Assembly: GCA_050261675.1 (NCBI GenBank)
Contig: JBLNDO010000023.1
Coordinates: 106,531 to 170,530, forward strand
Source: DASUBN01 sp050261675
GTDB lineage: Bacteria > Pseudomonadota > Gammaproteobacteria > Natronospirales > REEB76
Length of the DNA stretch: 64,000 bases
Direction: 5' to 3'
In this document: one piece after another, positions 34,354 through 41,100 of the stretch
Numbering within the stretch: position 1 is the first letter of the stretch
Layout of the letters: every line of letters starts with the position of its first letter
Program-made: the position numbers and the translations under genes
The notes under the pieces: model-generated
The model's input: only the letters and a program-made list of their open reading frames with translations
Databases searched by the model: none
Told to the model about the DNA's origin: nothing

Positions 34354-35268
34354 GTGGACATGGACGCTTTCTCCCCATCCTCAACCGCGTCCCGGGACGT
34401 CGATGCCGGGCGGTCGGGGCTGCTCTCACTCGACGAAGGCACCTGCCGCGACGGGCTCGGGCGCCGGGAATTCGGCATCACCCACAGCCTCGCCGGCCAT
34501 CCGCTATTGAGCCTCGAAGCGCTCGCGGAGCTGGCCGATGCCCTGCCGCCGGGAGCGGTAGAACGCCACGACGCCAACCAACCATTGCTCGTCCCGGGCG
34601 GCGCGGAAGAACTCTCGGGCCCTCCTTCAGAAACGGTGCGCACCATAGAGCACAACGGCCGATGGATGGTGATGTGGAATCTGGAACAAATCGCCCCTTA
34701 CAAACAGTTGATGGATCAGGTCCTGGATGAGGCCCTGCCTCATTTGCCGCCTCGCGAGGGCGAAATGGGCCGGCGCGAATCCTTTCTGTTCCTTTCCGCG
34801 CCCCACTCCATCACTCCGGTGCACTTCGATCCGGAGCACAATTTCCTGCTGCAGATCCGCGGCACCAAGGAAGTGGATGTGGGTCGGTTTCCAGACAAGG
34901 CCTGGGAGTTGCGCGAGCTCAACCGCTATTACGACGGCGGGCACCGGAACCTGGTGGAAATACCCCCCCGCTCCGGCGTGTTCTACATGCGACCGGGAGA
35001 TGGCATCTACCTCTATCCCTGGGCGCCCCACTGGGTATACAACGGACCCGAGGTCTCGGTGTCGCTTTCCATCACCTTTCGGACCGCGCGCAGCCAGCGT
35101 GAAGAAAACGCAAGCTTGTTCAACCGCCGCCTGCGCCGGCGCGGCTGGTCGCCCCGCCCCGCGGGGGAGTCGGAAATGCTGGATCGCGCCAAGGCATCGG
35201 CGGTGGCGTTCATGGGCTGGGTACGCCGTGGCGGGGAACGGCAACGCGGCACCCGCGACTACAGCTGA
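34354..35268 (+). CDS. JmjC/cupin-like Fe(II)/2-oxoglutarate-type oxygenase
   Basis: A 304-residue protein starting at GTG, with GAGGAGG 9 nt upstream. The central cupin fold has the metal motif HFDPEH (H-x-D) followed by NFLLQIRGTKEVDVG. The second half has FYMRPGDGIYLYPWAPHWVYN, supplying the distal His. This is the cupin_8/JmjC pattern of non-haem iron oxygenases that hydroxylate proteins, amino acids or small molecules. It is encoded directly after the CelD/FemAB-like gene, so the two may modify the same substrate. The substrate is not known, and no genes for a peptide natural product are adjacent. Confidence 0.78.
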   Translation: MDMDAFSPSSTASRDVDAGRSGLLSLDEGTCRDGLGRREFGITHSLAGHPLLSLEALAELADALPPGAVERHDANQPLLVPGGAEELSGPPSETVRTIEHNGRWMVMWNLEQIAPYKQLMDQVLDEALPHLPPREGEMGRRESFLFLSAPHSITPVHFDPEHNFLLQIRGTKEVDVGRFPDKAWELRELNRYYDGGHRNLVEIPPRSGVFYMRPGDGIYLYPWAPHWVYNGPEVSVSLSITFRTARSQREENASLFNRRLRRRGWSPRPAGESEMLDRAKASAVAFMGWVRRGGERQRGTRDYS

Positions 35269-35290
35269 AACCGAGCTCTGCCGAAAAGAC

Positions 35291-36376
35291 TCACGTATGG
35301 GTGTTGGAACCCTGCCCCATCGCAGCGGACAGGAATCCTGGGTAGGCAACGCTGGTGGCCCGGCGGCGTTTCGCAGAATACATCAACTGATCGGTACGGG
35401 TGATCAGGAGAGGCACGCTCTCGTTCTCGCCCGCTTCGCAGGCGCCGCTCGAAACCGAGAGCCTGTAGTCAAGAACATGTCGTTGCGCCACCGCCGCCTC
35501 GATGCGTTTAGCGGCCTCTTGTGCGGTGCCGAGGGTAGTTTGCGGCATGAGCACAGCGAACTCGTCTCCCCCGAGCCGATAGGTAATGTCGGATTTCCGC
35601 ACTTGGATTCGGGCGCAGAAAGCGATGAGCTTCAGAGCCTCGTCGCCCACGCTGTGGCCGTGGCGGTCGTTAATCCCTTTCAGGCCGTCCACGTCGAACA
35701 GCACAAGACTATAGGGCTGCTGGTGGTGCTGCTGTTCCTTTTTGAGCATCCTGATGTGTTCCTCGAACGCGCGGCGGTTCAGCAATCCCGTCAGGGAATC
35801 TTCACGGCTCTCCCGCACCACCTGATCGTACTGGCGTGCATTCTGTATCGCCGAGCCGATGGCATTCGCGAACATTTGGATGATCTCCTCATCCTCGCTC
35901 GTGAATGCATTCTGTGAAAGCGAGGCGACATGAAGTACACCGGCGATGCCGCCCTCGGCGTCGAATACGAATGGCGCGCTTACGGATGACCGCGTACCTT
36001 GTCGGGAAGAGACGCGGCGCAGGGTTCTGTCGTCGGTTTCCGTGTCGGTGGAACGCACCGCATGCATCAGCTTGACCGCGTGGCTGGGAAGACTGTTGCC
36101 GAGCGGTAATTCCAGCACCGCGTAACCCAGGATGCCTACCGCCGCCTTTGCGGTGAGCCGGCGGTTCTCCACCAGGAATATGGTGGCTCCGTCGGCGTGA
36201 GTCAGGCGCGCGCACTCCTCCGCCACCACGTCCATGATCGCCTGCAGGCTGCCCGAGACGGCAAGCACCTTGCCGATGCTCGCGATAACGTCAAGCAGGC
36301 GCTCGCGATGCACCCCGGTGCCGGCTCTTGCACGCACCTGTTGGGCGGGCACGGTCAGAGGATCAGGATCTTGCAT
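35291..36376 (-). CDS. GAF-GGDEF diguanylate cyclase
   Basis: A 361-residue protein. The ATG at 36376 has AGGAG 6 nt upstream and overlaps the EAL gene by 14 nt, so it is preferred to ATG 36400. An N-terminal GAF domain (about 20-170; DGATIFLVENRRLTAKA, VSAPFVFDAEGGIAGVLHVA) senses an unknown ligand. The C-terminal GGDEF domain (about 190-350) has an intact active site (YRLGGDEFAVL) and an RKSD inhibitory I-site five residues before it. It should make c-di-GMP from two GTP with product feedback. With the upstream EAL gene it forms a synthesis/degradation pair that could control EPS production. Confidence 0.9.
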   Translation of the reverse strand: MQDPDPLTVPAQQVRARAGTGVHRERLLDVIASIGKVLAVSGSLQAIMDVVAEECARLTHADGATIFLVENRRLTAKAAVGILGYAVLELPLGNSLPSHAVKLMHAVRSTDTETDDRTLRRVSSRQGTRSSVSAPFVFDAEGGIAGVLHVASLSQNAFTSEDEEIIQMFANAIGSAIQNARQYDQVVRESREDSLTGLLNRRAFEEHIRMLKKEQQHHQQPYSLVLFDVDGLKGINDRHGHSVGDEALKLIAFCARIQVRKSDITYRLGGDEFAVLMPQTTLGTAQEAAKRIEAAVAQRHVLDYRLSVSSGACEAGENESVPLLITRTDQLMYSAKRRRATSVAYPGFLSAAMGQGSNTHT

Positions 36377-38003
36377 GAACCGCTCCTTTGGCACCGACAT
36401 CGCGGTCGATCAGCGGATAGGGTTTATGCAAATCCCTGATGCGGCGCAGCTTCGAATAACGTGCGCTGGCCTGGGAAAGAATTTCGTCGGCCGGCACAGG
36501 ATGCCCATAGTAATACCCCTGCGCCTCATCGCAGCCGTATTCCGCCAGCATGCGGACCTGTGCCAGAGTCTCGACGCCTTCCGCGAGCACGCGGGTGCCC
36601 AGCGAATGACCCAGGCCGATGACGGTCCGGATGAGTTCCTGGCTGTTGCGATTCTCGATGAGATCGACGATGAAGGAACGGTCAATCTTCAGGCAGTCGA
36701 TGGGAAGGCGCTGCAGGTAACTCAGCGAGGAATAGCCGGTTCCGAAATCGTCGAGAGCGACCCGCATGCCGACCTCCTTCACCTGCCGCAACACCTGCAT
36801 GGTGAGCTGTGGATCGCTCATGGCGACGCTCTCGGTGAGTTCCAATTCGATGAGTGGTGCGTAGGCCTGGCTGCCGTCCAATATCGCGCTGATGTCCTGG
36901 TTGAAATCCCCTTTGGTGAGCTGCGTATGAGAGACGTTCACCGATACGCTCATGGCCGGCAAGCCCGTCGCGGCCCATTCCTTCAGAAATACGAGGCTTT
37001 GCGCCAGCACCCATTTCCCGATCTCCACGATGAGCCCGGAATCCTCCGCGACATCGATGAAAGTCGCGGGAGGGATGAGGCCGCGTCGGGGGTGCTTCCA
37101 GCGCAACAACGCCTCGCAACCGCAGATGCGTTCGTCGTTGAGGGCGACCCTCGGTTGGAAATACAGCTGCAACTCCTGCCGGTCGAGGGCCTTCTCCAGG
37201 TCCTTCTCCAGGGTCACGCGCGTGACCACCTCGTCCGCCATTTCCTGCGTGTACCAGCAGTAGCAATTCTGGCCGTCCAGGACGGCGCGCCGCATGGCGA
37301 TGTTGGCGCGCGCCAGCAGGTCTTCTGCGTTGGCGCCGTCTTCCGGGTAGGAACAAAGCCCGATGTTGAGGTTGAGGGTGACCGGCTCCTCGCGCACCAG
37401 GAAGGTGCGTTTTCCGGTCTCGAGAATGCGTTCGACGATTTCCATGGCCTGCTTGCGCGTCCCGATGCCATGCATGTAGATCACGAACACCGCGGGACTC
37501 ACGCAACCCACAAGGTCGTTGCCGCGGACCAGCACCCGGAGACGCCGTCCGAATACGCTGAGCAACTGGTTCAGGTGCTCGAAGCCGAAACGATGCACCA
37601 GATAGTCGTAGCGATCGACGATGACCGTGAGCACCACCGCGGGCTCGTGCAGGGCGCACTCCTTGCTGAGCAGGCTGTCCACGCGCCGGATCCACTCCGG
37701 GCGCCGAAACAAGTTGGTGGACGGATCATGCTGGGCGAGATACAGCTCTTTCTGGATGACCGCCTGCCGGAACGTTTCGCGCCGCAGGAACAGGGCCACC
37801 ACCGCCCCCGCCGCCAGGGCCACCGCCAGGCCCTTCAGCGCGAGCCAATAGCCGAACCATGCTGATTGCGAGGCGAAACCGTAAATCGCCGCGTCGGAGC
37901 AGACAACCAGGACGCCGGTCGCCAACGCGTACCCCAGCGCGGTACCGAGGGTCGTACCGGAAATCCCGCGCAACCGTTCCCAGGTCTTTCTACGGGCGTT
38001 CAT
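36363..38003 (-). CDS. Degenerate-GGDEF/EAL c-di-GMP phosphodiesterase
   Basis: A 546-residue membrane protein starting MNARRKTWERLRG at 38003 with an AAGGA site close upstream. Two N-terminal membrane segments (about 20-60) precede a GGDEF domain whose active site is degenerate (GCVSPAVFVIY in place of GGDEF), and an EAL domain. The EAL domain looks catalytic: CEALLRWKHP, SVNVSHTQL, ELELTES, LDDFGTGYSSLSYL, DCLKIDRSF and LAEGVET are present. It should hydrolyse c-di-GMP, with the dead GGDEF domain likely acting as a GTP or regulatory module. Together with the overlapping GGDEF gene it probably forms one operon. Confidence 0.9.
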   Translation of the reverse strand: MNARRKTWERLRGISGTTLGTALGYALATGVLVVCSDAAIYGFASQSAWFGYWLALKGLAVALAAGAVVALFLRRETFRQAVIQKELYLAQHDPSTNLFRRPEWIRRVDSLLSKECALHEPAVVLTVIVDRYDYLVHRFGFEHLNQLLSVFGRRLRVLVRGNDLVGCVSPAVFVIYMHGIGTRKQAMEIVERILETGKRTFLVREEPVTLNLNIGLCSYPEDGANAEDLLARANIAMRRAVLDGQNCYCWYTQEMADEVVTRVTLEKDLEKALDRQELQLYFQPRVALNDERICGCEALLRWKHPRRGLIPPATFIDVAEDSGLIVEIGKWVLAQSLVFLKEWAATGLPAMSVSVNVSHTQLTKGDFNQDISAILDGSQAYAPLIELELTESVAMSDPQLTMQVLRQVKEVGMRVALDDFGTGYSSLSYLQRLPIDCLKIDRSFIVDLIENRNSQELIRTVIGLGHSLGTRVLAEGVETLAQVRMLAEYGCDEAQGYYYGHPVPADEILSQASARYSKLRRIRDLHKPYPLIDRDVGAKGAVHARS

Positions 38004-38040
38004 GTTCCTTACACGTGGAATTGCACCCAGCGTCACTCTA

Positions 38041-38081
38041 TTGGGGTCACCCTCTCGACAGGAATAAGGTAAAGACCCCAA
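38041..38081. repeat. Perfect 8-bp inverted repeat upstream of the EAL gene
   Basis: TTGGGGTC (38041-38048) and GACCCCAA (38074-38081) are exact inverted copies separated by 25 bases. They lie 38-78 nt upstream of the EAL gene start. They could be a leader hairpin or an operator; nothing decides between these. Confidence 0.4.
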
Positions 38082-38127
38082 AGAATATGGCGAAAAACCC
38101 GATGTATGGTAAATCGACCATCAGGTA

Positions 38128-38143
38128 AAACCCTGCAAGGGTT
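38128..38143 (-). terminator. Weak hairpin terminator downstream of tRNA-Ser
   Basis: On minus, AACCCT-TGC-AGGGTT is followed by a TTTT/ACC stretch (6-bp stem, short U-run). It may end the serS-tRNA transcript before the EAL gene. The stem is short, so confidence is low. Confidence 0.3.
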
Positions 38144-38268
38144 ATCTAAAGACGTTTGGCATTGAGTAATTGCAGGAGCGTGCTACCTGGAGTTCAAAAA
38201 GAGATGGCATCCAAACTCAGGAACGATTTTCCATTGGGATTTTCAAGTGGATCAAGCCAAAAGAAAAT

Positions 38269-38374
38269 TGCCGGAGAAGATTGAGATTTGAACTCACGAA
38301 AGGCTTATGTCTTTGCCAGTTCTCAAGGCCGCCCGGCGCCCGTGCTCCGCCTTAACCCACTTGGCCATGCCGAA
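38269..38374 (-). pseudogene. Decayed tRNA-Ser copy
   Basis: Read on minus, the D-arm (TGGCCAAGTGGGTTAAGGC), the variable arm (AAAGAC-ATAA-GCCTTT) and the T-arm (GTGAGTTCAAATCTCA) follow the intact tRNA-Ser 12 bp away. The acceptor and anticodon stems no longer pair and about 15-18 extra nt sit between D-arm and anticodon arm. The anticodon loop (CTTGAGA) still reads TGA. This is a non-functional relic of a tandem tRNA or of an integration event. Confidence 0.65.
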
Positions 38375-38385
38375 TAATCAAATGA

Positions 38386-38475
38386 TGGCGGAGGGGGTGG
38401 GATTCGAACCCACGAAGGGCTTGCGCCCTTGCCGGTTTTCAAGACCGGTGCCTTAAACCGCTCGGCCACCCCTCC
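38386..38475 (-). tRNA. tRNA-Ser (anticodon UGA)
   Basis: A 90-nt tRNA including an encoded CCA. It has acceptor stem GGAGGGG pairing with the 3' CCCCTCC, anticodon stem-loop CCGGT-CTTGAAA-ACCGG with TGA at 38441-38439, a long class II variable arm AAGGGC-GCAA-GCCCTT, and T-loop TTCGAAT. It lies 12 nt after the serS stop on the same strand, so it is probably processed from the serS transcript. Confidence 0.97.
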
Positions 38476-38487
38476 ATGCTGGCGGGA

Positions 38488-39759
38488 TTATATAACTGAG
38501 GTCCCGCCCATATAGGGATGGAGTGCCTTGGGCACGTGGATCCTGCCTTCCGCGTCCTGGCCGTTTTCCATGATGGCGATGAGGGCGCGGCCCACGGCGA
38601 CGCCGGAGCCGTTGAGGGTGTGCAGCAATTCCGGTTTGCCGGTCTCGGGATTGCGCCAGCGGGCCTGCATGCGCCGGGCCTGGAAATCGGTGCAGTTGCT
38701 GCAGGAAGAGATTTCCCGGTAACGCTCCTGGCTCGGCAGCCAGACCTCGAGATCGTAGGTCTTGGCGGCGGCGAAACCGATGTCGCCGCCGCAAAGGGCC
38801 ACCACCCGGTAAGGCAGCTCCAGTTTCTGCAGCACCTTTTCGGCGTGACCCGTGAGCTCCTCGAGCGCCTGGTAGGAATCCGCGGGCTTCACCAACTGCA
38901 CCAGCTCCACTTTCTCGAATTGGTGCTGGCGGATCATGCCGCGGGTGTCCTTGCCGGCGGCACCCGCCTCCGCCCGGAAACAGGGGGTATGGGCCGTGTA
39001 GCGGCGCGGCAGGGTGACGGCTTCCAGGATGGCGTCGCGCGCCTGGTTGGTGACCGGCACTTCCGCCGTGGGGATGAGGTAATACCTGTGCTCGCCCGAG
39101 ACCTGGAACAGGTCCTGCTCGAACTTGGGTAACTGGCCGGTGCCGCGCATGGACGCCGCGTTCACCATGTAGGGTACATAGAGTTCGGTGTAACCGTGCT
39201 CGGTGGTGTGCAGGTCCAGCATGAACTGGATCAGGGCGCGATGCAGCTTCGCGAGCGGCCCGTGCAACACCGTGAAGCGCGCGCCCGTGAGCTTGGCGGC
39301 GGTTTCCGCATCCAACAGACCCCGTGCCTCGCCGAGATCCACATGGTCCTTCGCCTTGAAGGCAAACTTCTTGGGTTCGCCCCAGCGGCGCACCTCCCTG
39401 TTCCCGGTCTCGTCAGTGCCATCGGGCACGCTTTCATGCAGCAGATTGGGAAGGCCGAGCTGGATGGCCTCCAGCTCCACCTCCAGCTTGGCGAAATCCT
39501 CCTCCGCTTGCTTGAGCTTGGTGCCGAGGTCCCCCACCTGCGCCATGAGCGGCGCCGTGTCTTGGCCCTTCGCCTTGGCCATGCCGATCTCCTTGGAGCG
39601 CGTGTTGCGCTTGCTGCGCAACTGCTCCATGGAGGTCTGCAAGTCCTTGCGGCGGTTCTCGAGGCTGCCATAGGCGGCGGCGTCCAACACAAAGCCGCGG
39701 CGCTTGAGGGCCTTGGCGACGCCATCCAGGTCGGATCTCAGGAGTTTTGGGTCGATCAT
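38488..39759 (-). CDS. serS: Seryl-tRNA synthetase
   Basis: A 423-residue class II synthetase of normal length. It starts MIDPKLLRSDLDGVAKALKRRGF and has the N-terminal coiled-coil arm (about 30-110). Motif 1 is near TGTGQLPKFEQDLF, motif 2 is TPCFRAEAGAAGKDTRGMIR, and motif 3 is NGSGVAVGRALIAIMENGQ. It charges tRNA-Ser and tRNA-Sec with serine in the cytoplasm. The gene lies 5 nt after rarA and directly precedes a tRNA-Ser gene, so enzyme and substrate are likely made from one transcript. Confidence 0.98.
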   Translation of the reverse strand: MIDPKLLRSDLDGVAKALKRRGFVLDAAAYGSLENRRKDLQTSMEQLRSKRNTRSKEIGMAKAKGQDTAPLMAQVGDLGTKLKQAEEDFAKLEVELEAIQLGLPNLLHESVPDGTDETGNREVRRWGEPKKFAFKAKDHVDLGEARGLLDAETAAKLTGARFTVLHGPLAKLHRALIQFMLDLHTTEHGYTELYVPYMVNAASMRGTGQLPKFEQDLFQVSGEHRYYLIPTAEVPVTNQARDAILEAVTLPRRYTAHTPCFRAEAGAAGKDTRGMIRQHQFEKVELVQLVKPADSYQALEELTGHAEKVLQKLELPYRVVALCGGDIGFAAAKTYDLEVWLPSQERYREISSCSNCTDFQARRMQARWRNPETGKPELLHTLNGSGVAVGRALIAIMENGQDAEGRIHVPKALHPYMGGTSVI

Positions 39760-39764
39760 GGGTG

Positions 39765-41081
39765 TTACTTTTCGGATTTCTTATTGCGCGCGGCCCGATT
39801 GCGGGCCCTCAAGTCCGCGAGTTTCTCGGCGATCTTGATTTCGAGGCCCCGCGGCACGGGATGATAGTAGGTTTTCTCCTCCATGTCCTCCGGAAAATAG
39901 CGTTCGCCCGCAGCAAAGGCATCCACTTCGTCGTGAGCGTAGCGGTATTCCCGGCCGTACCCCAGACCCCTCATAAGGCCGGTGGGTGCGTTGCGAATGT
40001 GGAGCGGCACTTCGCGGGTGCCATTATCCTTGGCGTCCTGCATGGCTTCCCCGAAGGCCGTGTAGACCGCGTTGCTCTTGGCGGCGCAGGCGAGGTACAC
40101 CACAGCCTGGGCGAGCGCCAATTCCCCTTCCGGACTCCCGAGCCGCTCCAGCACGTCCCAGGCGCTGAGCGCCAGGTCCAGCCCGCGCGGGTCGGCGTTG
40201 CCGATGTCCTCGGAAGCCATGCGCACCACCCGGCGGGCGATATAAATGGGGTCGCAGCCGCCGTCCAGCATCCGGGCCGTCCAATAGAGGGCCGCATCCG
40301 GCGAGGAGCCCCGCACCGACTTGTGCAGGGCGGAAATCTGGTCATAGAAGAGATCACCGCCTTTGTCGAAGCGCCGTACACCGCCGCCCACCACGTCCCG
40401 TACGGCCTCCGGGCCAATCACGCCCTCCTTCGTCAGGTCCGCGGCGATCTCCAGGAGATTCAGCGCCCGTCGTGCATCTCCGTCGGCCGCTGCTGCCAGG
40501 GTGTCACGTAACTCGGGCTCCAGCCCGAGGCGCCGTTCGCCTAAGCCGCGTTCCGCATCGCCGAGGGCGGCATCGATGATCCGGCGGATGTCGGCGGCGG
40601 TCAGCGCCTTCAGGACGTAGACGCGGGCCCGGGACAACAATGCGTTGTTGAGCTCGAAGGATGGGTTCTCGGTGGTGGCCCCGATAAAAGTGAGGGTCCC
40701 ATCCTCCACGAAGGGCAGGAAAGCGTCCTGCTGGCTCTTGTTGAAACGGTGCACTTCATCCAGGAACAAGACCGTACCGCGGCCGCGCTGGGCGCGGGCG
40801 GCCTGGGCCTGCTCCACTGCGGCGCGAACGTCCTTGACACCCGCCATCACCGCCGAGAGTGCGATGAAATCGGCCTGGCAGCGCTCGGCCAGCATCCGCG
40901 CCAGCGTGGTCTTGCCCGTGCCCGGCGGACCCCAGAAGATCATGGAATGCAGCCGGCCGCTTTCCAGCGCCCGTTGCAGGGGCTTGCCGGCGCCCAAGAG
41001 GTGAGACTGGCCCACGAATTCCTCGAGCCGGCGGGGACGCATCCGGTCCGCCAGGGGGCGGTAATCGTTGGCGGGTGTCAT
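39765..41081 (-). CDS. rarA: Replication-associated recombination protein A (MgsA)
   Basis: A 438-residue AAA+ ATPase with Walker A WGPPGTGKTTLARMLAERC near 60, Walker B TVLFLDEVHRFNKSQQDAFL near 105, sensor ATTENPSFELN, and the MgsA C-terminal region (LHKSVRGSSPDAALYW, VRMASEDIGNADPRGL). It is a homologue of WRNIP1 that acts at stalled replication forks. It follows the SulP gene by 19 nt and precedes serS by 5 nt, the usual ftsK-lolA-rarA-serS arrangement with two additional genes between lolA and rarA. Confidence 0.97.
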   Translation of the reverse strand: MTPANDYRPLADRMRPRRLEEFVGQSHLLGAGKPLQRALESGRLHSMIFWGPPGTGKTTLARMLAERCQADFIALSAVMAGVKDVRAAVEQAQAARAQRGRGTVLFLDEVHRFNKSQQDAFLPFVEDGTLTFIGATTENPSFELNNALLSRARVYVLKALTAADIRRIIDAALGDAERGLGERRLGLEPELRDTLAAAADGDARRALNLLEIAADLTKEGVIGPEAVRDVVGGGVRRFDKGGDLFYDQISALHKSVRGSSPDAALYWTARMLDGGCDPIYIARRVVRMASEDIGNADPRGLDLALSAWDVLERLGSPEGELALAQAVVYLACAAKSNAVYTAFGEAMQDAKDNGTREVPLHIRNAPTGLMRGLGYGREYRYAHDEVDAFAAGERYFPEDMEEKTYYHPVPRGLEIKIAEKLADLRARNRAARNKKSEK

Positions 41082-41100
41082 GGCCCTCTATTGTGAGCCA

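Larger units (their letters stand above)
38004..38268 (+). other. AT-richer intergenic region upstream of the EAL gene
   Basis: No gene is seen. The stretch 38080-38268 is visibly AT-richer than its surroundings. It holds an 8-bp inverted repeat at 38041-38081, a weak terminator-like hairpin at 38128-38143, and no recognised riboswitch. It separates the serS-tRNA transcription unit from the c-di-GMP pair. Confidence 0.5.

Noticed and set aside
36234..37865. Long open frame on plus (543 codons) opposite the EAL gene
   Set aside because: The minus strand encodes a complete EAL protein with all motifs; the plus frame is explained by codon bias.
38004..38268. c-di-GMP riboswitch (GEMM) in the EAL gene leader
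   Set aside because: The conserved GEMM core sequence and stem layout were not seen; only a simple 8-bp inverted repeat is present.
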